Shown here piece by piece: positions 6,965-9,767 of a stretch of 9,767 nt of DNA (position 1 is the stretch's first letter; every line of letters starts with the position of its first letter). The translations under genes and the position numbers were made by a program. The stretch comes from JBFLYO01 sp040756745 (lineage in GTDB: Bacteria > Bacteroidota > Ignavibacteria > UBA10030 > UBA6906): the NCBI GenBank assembly GCA_040756745.1, contig JBFLYO010000056.1:1-9767 (forward strand), read 5' to 3'. Under the pieces are notes generated by a model. That model made no database searches. It was not told where the DNA came from and saw only the letters and a program-made list of their open reading frames with translations.

Positions 6965-7011
6965 GGCAGCTGCCTCAACCCGGGTCGGTCGGGGCGCCCC
7001 GTGCGTTGGGC
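6965..7011 (+). other. Cassette core site with imperfect hairpin
   Basis: GTTGGGC at 7005-7011 is an exact match to the integron core consensus GTTRRRY. Upstream, GCCTCAAC (6972-6979) can pair with it with one bulge. A 12-base palindrome, CGGGGCGCCCCG (6990-7001), and another, GGCAGCTGCC (6965-6974), lie between or beside them. It starts 12 bp after the GT25/GH16 stop and ends 7 bp before the next ATG, where an attC site would be expected. The inner arms do not pair as well as at 1831-1909, so this may be a worn or hybrid site. Confidence 0.4.
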
Positions 7012-7018
7012 AACGCAA

Positions 7019-7471
7019 ATGGCAGTAATGACTCAGGCCGAGCTTGAATCGATCCTCATCGAAGCAGGCAATGAGATTGCTCCGCTGACTCCAAAGGAAA
7101 GACGGAGTATCGAGCAGTCGTGGCGCAGGACCTATGGACGTGTGAGGTACGCAAAGACTGGGAAGTGGTCAGATGGTGGGTTTTCCTGGCACTTCTTCAG
7201 CTTCGGCGAATCAAGCAGTAGAAAGGGGACAGTTGCACTGGAATTGTACGCGAGAGAACATCCGCCACAGTTCATAGTTCGTCCTGACGGTTGGTCCATT
7301 CGAGCGTATCGCTGTGCCGGAGGCGCCCTACCCGATTTCATGTCATATGACTTCGATGTTGAGGTGTTTCCGCCCGATCTTGAGTGGACGATGGCCTTCA
7401 CGCACGAGAAGAGTATGGGGCTGGGACCGTATTATTCGAGGAAAGAATGGCAGCCACAGTTCGAGGAATGA
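7019..7471 (+). CDS. Hypothetical soluble protein, DUF4275-like C-terminus
   Basis: This encodes a 150-residue protein without signal peptide or membrane segments. ATG 7019 follows the core site GTTGGGC (7005-7011) by 7 bp; ATG 7028 is an in-frame alternative. The open frame extends back to 6770, but that part is a shadow of the GH16 coding region. A helical N-terminus (TQAELESILIEAGNEIAPL) is followed by WHFFSFGES, a beta-rich middle, and a striking C-terminus DFDVEVFPPDLEWTMAFTHE with SMGLGPYYS. The 'W-T-x-x-x-T-H-E ... G-P-Y' ending recalls the DUF4275 family, whose function is unknown; this is a memory-based resemblance. An attC-like site begins 9 bp after the stop, so gene plus site look like one integron cassette. 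There is no clear Shine-Dalgarno sequence. Confidence 0.7.
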   Translation: MAVMTQAELESILIEAGNEIAPLTPKERRSIEQSWRRTYGRVRYAKTGKWSDGGFSWHFFSFGESSSRKGTVALELYAREHPPQFIVRPDGWSIRAYRCAGGALPDFMSYDFDVEVFPPDLEWTMAFTHEKSMGLGPYYSRKEWQPQFEE

Positions 7472-7480
7472 CCGTTCGTA

Positions 7481-7541
7481 GCCCAACAACGCGCTGCACG
7501 CGACGCGCGGGGCTGCTCGCGCATGAGCGCGCGCGTTATTA
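7481..7541 (+). other. attC-like recombination site
   Basis: GCCCAAC (7481-7487) is a good left core, followed by AA and CGCGCTGCACGCG. The right arm CGCATGAGCGCG (about 7520-7531), then CGC and GTTATTA (7535-7541), is its imperfect complement: CGCGCTGCACGCG against CGCGCTCATGCG, with the extra G expected of attC. The right outer box has drifted (GTTATTA instead of GTTGGGC). It begins 9 bp after a stop codon, and the next gene's ribosome binding site follows 23 bp later. Confidence 0.55.
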
Positions 7542-7564
7542 CGTCTAAGCGCGTGGACTGTTCA

Positions 7565-7570
7565 AAGGAG
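7565..7570 (+). promoter_or_regulatory. Ribosome binding site pointing to an ATT start
   Basis: AAGGAG is 10 bases before an in-frame ATT (7581) but 19 bases before the first ATG (7590). Normal spacing therefore favours ATT as the start, or an ATG mutated to ATT. The ATG at 7571 directly after it opens only a four-codon frame. Confidence 0.5.
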
Positions 7571-7580
7571 ATGACCGCTG

Positions 7581-7966
7581 ATTAGGTCCATGGCATCTGT
7601 GGCACTTTTTTGCTTTGCGCTGAGCGGCTGCATCCCTTTCAACCGTGTAGCCGCGCCCAAGGTCTTTGGTGTAGTAGTCGATGCAAACTGCGGACAACCC
7701 ATTCCGGGAGCCGTAGTGTACTTCGAAAAGTACCCCGACAAGCGAGCCGTTACTCGGGCAGGCGGGAGTTTTGATCTCCCACAAGTCCAAGAGCGGTATT
7801 ATCAGCCATTGGGGACATCGATCGACTTCGCTCCTCCCTTGTCACTTTGGTGATAGAAGCCGAAGGTTACCAGAAACAGAAAGTGAGCGTCCTTGGGAAA
7901 GCCTATCCTACACAAGAGGAGCAGGCTGAAGGCGAAGGGGTCAGGGTTGGCTTGGAGAGAAGATAA
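7581..7966 (+). pseudogene. Frameshifted lipoprotein, carboxypeptidase-regulatory-like fold
   Basis: The first frame encodes a textbook lipoprotein signal, SVALFCFALSGC, with the lipobox L-S-G-C. Adding the codons from ATT 7581 supplies the missing basic residue (MRSMASVALF). The mature part, KVFGVVVDANCGQPIPGAVVYFEK followed by GGSFDLPQV, has the 'G-x-V-x-D-x-x-x-G-x-P-I-x-G-A-x-V' pattern of carboxypeptidase-regulatory-like or Cna-B beta-sandwich domains. The frame stops at 7851-7853. The -1 frame carries on sensibly as LVTLVIEAEGYQKQKVSV to TAA 7964-7966, matching the last strands of such a domain. A loss of one base somewhere around 7815-7850 would explain it. Corrected length is about 130 residues. 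It follows the attC-like site by 40 bp. I see no classic slippery heptamer, so I prefer decay or a sequence error over programmed frameshifting. Confidence 0.6.
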
Positions 7967-8204
7967 GAGCTTCTTCTAATTGCGCTTTTCTCATAAGCGG
8001 CTCGGTCCCACTCTCCTGATAGTGAGCACTCAAGATCTCACCTTCCAAACATAAGACGAGACTGGCGCTACCCCAAATTGCATATTTTGCGATGCGATGG
8101 CGCCCAATTGGCCTGGACAGGAGACGAAGATCTTTCGCCCGCAGTGGAAGGGTGCGAGCTATCGGACTGGTCGCGGAGAGACCCATGATGCATCTGGAGG
8201 TGAA
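7967..8204. other. Intergenic stretch with no assignable gene
   Basis: These 238 bases hold no recognisable plus-strand gene. The downstream gene's frame is open from ATG 8097, but the extra residues look non-coding and have no ribosome binding site. A minus-strand open frame covers 7941-8327, mostly opposite the next gene, and looks like a shadow. AT-rich DNA near 8070-8090 (AAATTGCATATTTTG) could hold a promoter, but I cannot assign boxes. Confidence 0.4.
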
Positions 8205-8855
8205 GTGAAAACCGGCAGCGCGGATACCAAGGACCTCATCTCTGCAGCGCTGGTCACGGATAGTGAGCTGGTCATTCGCAATGATCGAGTTGCGGAGGTG
8301 GCTGACTGGCTGGCGACCCACGGTCATCCAATCGTGTCCTGGGAGGGGTTGATCAGGTCTCCCGGAGGGAAGTTCACCGTGTCTCCCGAGTATTCGATGA
8401 GGCCATCAGCCGGAGCGAGTGCCCTTGGGCCGATGGTTATGGAAGATGTGAGGAGAGGGCTGGAAAACGCACATGGACGATTCATGCACGATCATGCATG
8501 TGATGGCTGCGATCTCTACTTCTGCATCAAGCTGATGGAGAAAACAGACCTTGCATACAGCAGAGTGTCCAGCCCAATGAGAGTACTTTGCGCACTGGTT
8601 GGCGTCGTTCTCGTCGGAATTCCGATGCTGGTAATCGTGATGGAACTGCTGGTGCAGGGAGGAATTTCGGAACTAGGAGACGAGCATTTGATCTTTTTGT
8701 TGGGTTCCCCCCTTTTGGGACTCGCATTCTTGTGGACGGCCATCAAGGGAAGAGGTCCGGGGCTGTTGGGAGATCCCAACTGGTCTCATAGGGCGGTGTT
8801 CCGCCTCGGAGTGAGAAATCCTGACGGCACGAGGAAATGGGGACTCTGGAAGTAG
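8205..8855 (+). CDS. Hypothetical membrane protein, two helices
   Basis: This encodes about 216 residues from GTG 8205, which has GGAGG 4 bases upstream. ATG 8097 would add 36 residues without a ribosome binding site and with non-protein-like composition, so I prefer 8205. The N-terminal half is soluble and mixed alpha/beta (VIRNDRVAEVADWLATHGHP, then IVSWEGLIRSPGGKF). It includes an H-x-H-x-C-x-x-C cluster (HDHACDGCDLYFC) that could bind metal or form disulfides. Two hydrophobic helices follow: VLCALVGVVLVGIPMLVIVM and LIFLLGSPLLGLAFLWTAI, separated by a short acidic loop (SELGDEH). The basic C-terminal tail suggests a helical hairpin with both ends in the cytoplasm. I do not recognise the family. 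No attC-like site follows it, so it may mark the end of the cassette-like part. Confidence 0.65.
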   Translation: MKTGSADTKDLISAALVTDSELVIRNDRVAEVADWLATHGHPIVSWEGLIRSPGGKFTVSPEYSMRPSAGASALGPMVMEDVRRGLENAHGRFMHDHACDGCDLYFCIKLMEKTDLAYSRVSSPMRVLCALVGVVLVGIPMLVIVMELLVQGGISELGDEHLIFLLGSPLLGLAFLWTAIKGRGPGLLGDPNWSHRAVFRLGVRNPDGTRKWGLWK

Positions 8856-8888
8856 GGATCCGTCCTGCAGGCGAGCTCCCCCTGAATC

Positions 8889-9131
8889 CTGGATTCCGGC
8901 CTTCTAGGTTGTGTCACAATTCGTCATCCCGGCCCATGTGCGAAGCGCGACAGAGCCGGGATCCAGAAGGGTGCACCAAGACCCGCTGTGCTAACTGGGC
9001 GCACGGGCTGGATTCCGGCCTTCGCCGGAATGACGGAAATCATGCGGCCGCGCCTCCGAGTCCTCCGGAATGAGTGGTCGCACGAGGGTCTGACCGGATT
9101 TATGACACAGCCTCCTTCGCCGGAATGACGG
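8889..9131. repeat. Cluster of REP-like inverted repeats
   Basis: Several copies of one short repeat are present. CTGGATTCCGGCCTTC lies at 8889-8904. An opposite-orientation pair, TCGTCATCCCGGC 8921-8933 and GCCGGGATCCAG 8955-8966, follows. A complete copy at 9008-9036 reads CTGGATTCCGGCC then TTCGCCGGAATGACGG. A partial one is at 9062-9073, and CCTTCGCCGGAATGACGG lies at 9114-9131. On the minus strand the complete copy translates as the tell-tale VIPAKAGIQ. Such repeats are common between genes of many proteobacteria and may act as transcription attenuators or be mobilised by REP-associated transposases. No transposase is present here. Confidence 0.8.
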
Positions 9132-9209
9132 ACAAGAGAATTCACTTCCTACTTACCGCGATTGGAGCGTTCCCGGTCCTCTCGTCGAGGCCGGCCGCGG
9201 CTGCGCTCG

Positions 9210-9641
9210 TCAGCCGGACGCGTAGCTGTGAAGGCCGCTCAGCAGGAGGTTCACCCCGAGATAGCAGAACAGGGTGGCCGCAAAGCCCATGACGGAAAGA
9301 TAGGCGGTCCTCCTGCCCTTCCACCCTCTCGCGATGCGGGCGTGCAAGTAGGAGGCGTAGATCAGCCAGACGATCAGCGACCAGGTCTCCTTGGGGTCCC
9401 AGGTCCAGTAGGAGCCCCATGCCGAATCGGCCCAGGCGGCGCCGGTGATGATCCCCAGGGTGAGCAGCGGAAAGCCGACGGCGATGATGCGGTAGGAGAA
9501 CTCGTCCAGCAGATCGGCGGCCGGCAGGACCCGCTGTGCCCACCCGCCCTCCGCCGGGGCCTTGCGGGATTGCAGAAGATAGAGGGCGCTCACGGCCGAA
9601 GCCACGGCGAAGGCGCCGTACCCGAGGAAGCAGGTGATGAC
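9210..9641 (-). pseudogene. ccsA: 5'-truncated CcsA/ResC-type cytochrome c biogenesis protein
   Basis: This is the C-terminal 143 residues of the System II haem-handling protein (CcsA/ResC; the same family is also annotated as CcsB), which moves and presents haem for attachment to apocytochrome c at the outer face of the inner membrane. Visible features: the start of a helix ITCFLGYGAFAVASAVSALYLL, a helix IIAVGFPLLTLGIITGAAWA, the WWD haem-binding motif WGSYWTWDPKETW, two further helices, and the C-terminal SGLHSYASG with a conserved His. Family members are usually about 270-320 residues with an upstream His ligand just before the GYAAF-like helix. Homology here stops at VITCF, directly preceded by an in-frame stop (complement of 9645-9647). 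GTG at 9605 is the first usual start and would give a 131-residue product. The fragment lacks one haem ligand and half its helices, so it should not be functional. Confidence 0.85.
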
Positions 9642-9767
9642 TGATCAACGTCAAGTATTCTTCCCGGCGACGACAATTAAAGTTCCCGTTCCCCTCCGTG
9701 GCACCCTCGGTCCCCCCCGGGGGGGACCGAGCCGGTTTTATAACAACGTTCATGTTTCCTTTGCTTG
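9642..9767. other. Unassigned DNA beyond the truncated gene
   Basis: These 126 bases replace the missing half of the ccsA-like gene. A minus-strand frame starts at ATG 9753 with AAAGGA upstream and runs through the junction, but in a different frame from the CcsA homology and with low-complexity sequence, so I do not call a gene. Apart from the long palindrome I see nothing recognisable. Confidence 0.4.
9706..9731. repeat. Perfect 26-bp palindrome
   Basis: The half-site CTCGGTCCCCCCC is followed with no spacer by its exact reverse complement. On the plus strand GCCGG then TTTT (9736-9739) follows, which makes it at best a weak factor-independent terminator. It may instead be a mobile-element end or a protein-binding palindrome. 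Confidence 0.7.

Noticed and set aside
7941..8327. Minus-strand open frame of 128 codons
   Set aside because: It has no ribosome binding site and no recognisable motif, and it overlaps the 5' part of the membrane protein gene antisense.
8889..9131. CRISPR array
   Set aside because: The repeats are inverted, unequal in length and irregularly spaced, and match the general REP-like class rather than direct repeats with constant spacers.
9706..9740. Strong factor-independent terminator
   Set aside because: The stem is very strong, but the T-run is only four bases and is separated from the stem by GCCGG-type bases, and no gene in the window ends just before it on that strand.
9142..9753. 203-codon minus-strand frame over the ccsA fragment
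   Set aside because: It is in a different frame from the clear CcsA motifs, and its translation is repetitive and basic. Only the DNA, not this frame, has coding character here.

Overview
The window looks like accessory DNA from a GC-rich, environmental Gram-negative (proteobacterium-like) genome. The reasons are lipoprotein-type signal peptides, scattered inverted repeats of the 'ATTCCGGC..GCCGGAAT' class common in proteobacteria, a System II cytochrome c biogenesis gene remnant, and integron-type attC-like recombination sites. I cannot name a genus.

Layout. (1) Positions 1-1909: three small plus-strand genes, each followed by an imperfect inverted repeat with attC architecture (R''/L'' arm ... 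L'/R' arm): 494-589, 989-1084 and 1831-1909. This resembles an integron cassette array. The third gene (1098-1809) carries a one-base frameshift. (2) 1910-2256: no plus-strand gene, but a coding-like antisense fragment. (3) 2257-6953: a three-gene, same-strand cluster: a NodU/CmcH-type O-carbamoyltransferase, a GT32-like (DXD sugar-binding) glycosyltransferase, and a 704-residue protein joining a GT25-like glycosyltransferase, a degenerate sulfotransferase-like middle domain and a GH16-type glycoside hydrolase/transglycosylase domain with an intact EIDVE motif. (4) 7005-7541: another cassette-like unit, with a core site GTTGGGC, a small soluble protein gene 8 bp later, and an attC-like site directly after its stop. 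(5) 7581-8855: a frameshifted lipoprotein gene with a possible ATT start, and an unrecognised two-helix membrane protein. (6) 8856-9209: a cluster of REP-like inverted repeats. (7) 9210-9767: the C-terminal half of a CcsA/ResC (CcsB-type) haem-handling protein on the minus strand. It is cut off abruptly, next to unrelated DNA with a perfect 26-bp palindrome.

The three central genes together suggest a pathway that builds or extends a glycan, carbamoylates it, and trims or transfers it. Substrate and product are unknown. The cluster lies between integron-like sites (core at 1903-1909 upstream, core at 7005-7011 downstream), so an unusually large multigene cassette, or an insertion into a cassette array, is possible. 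No integrase gene is present. All functions are read from motifs by eye; no database search was run.
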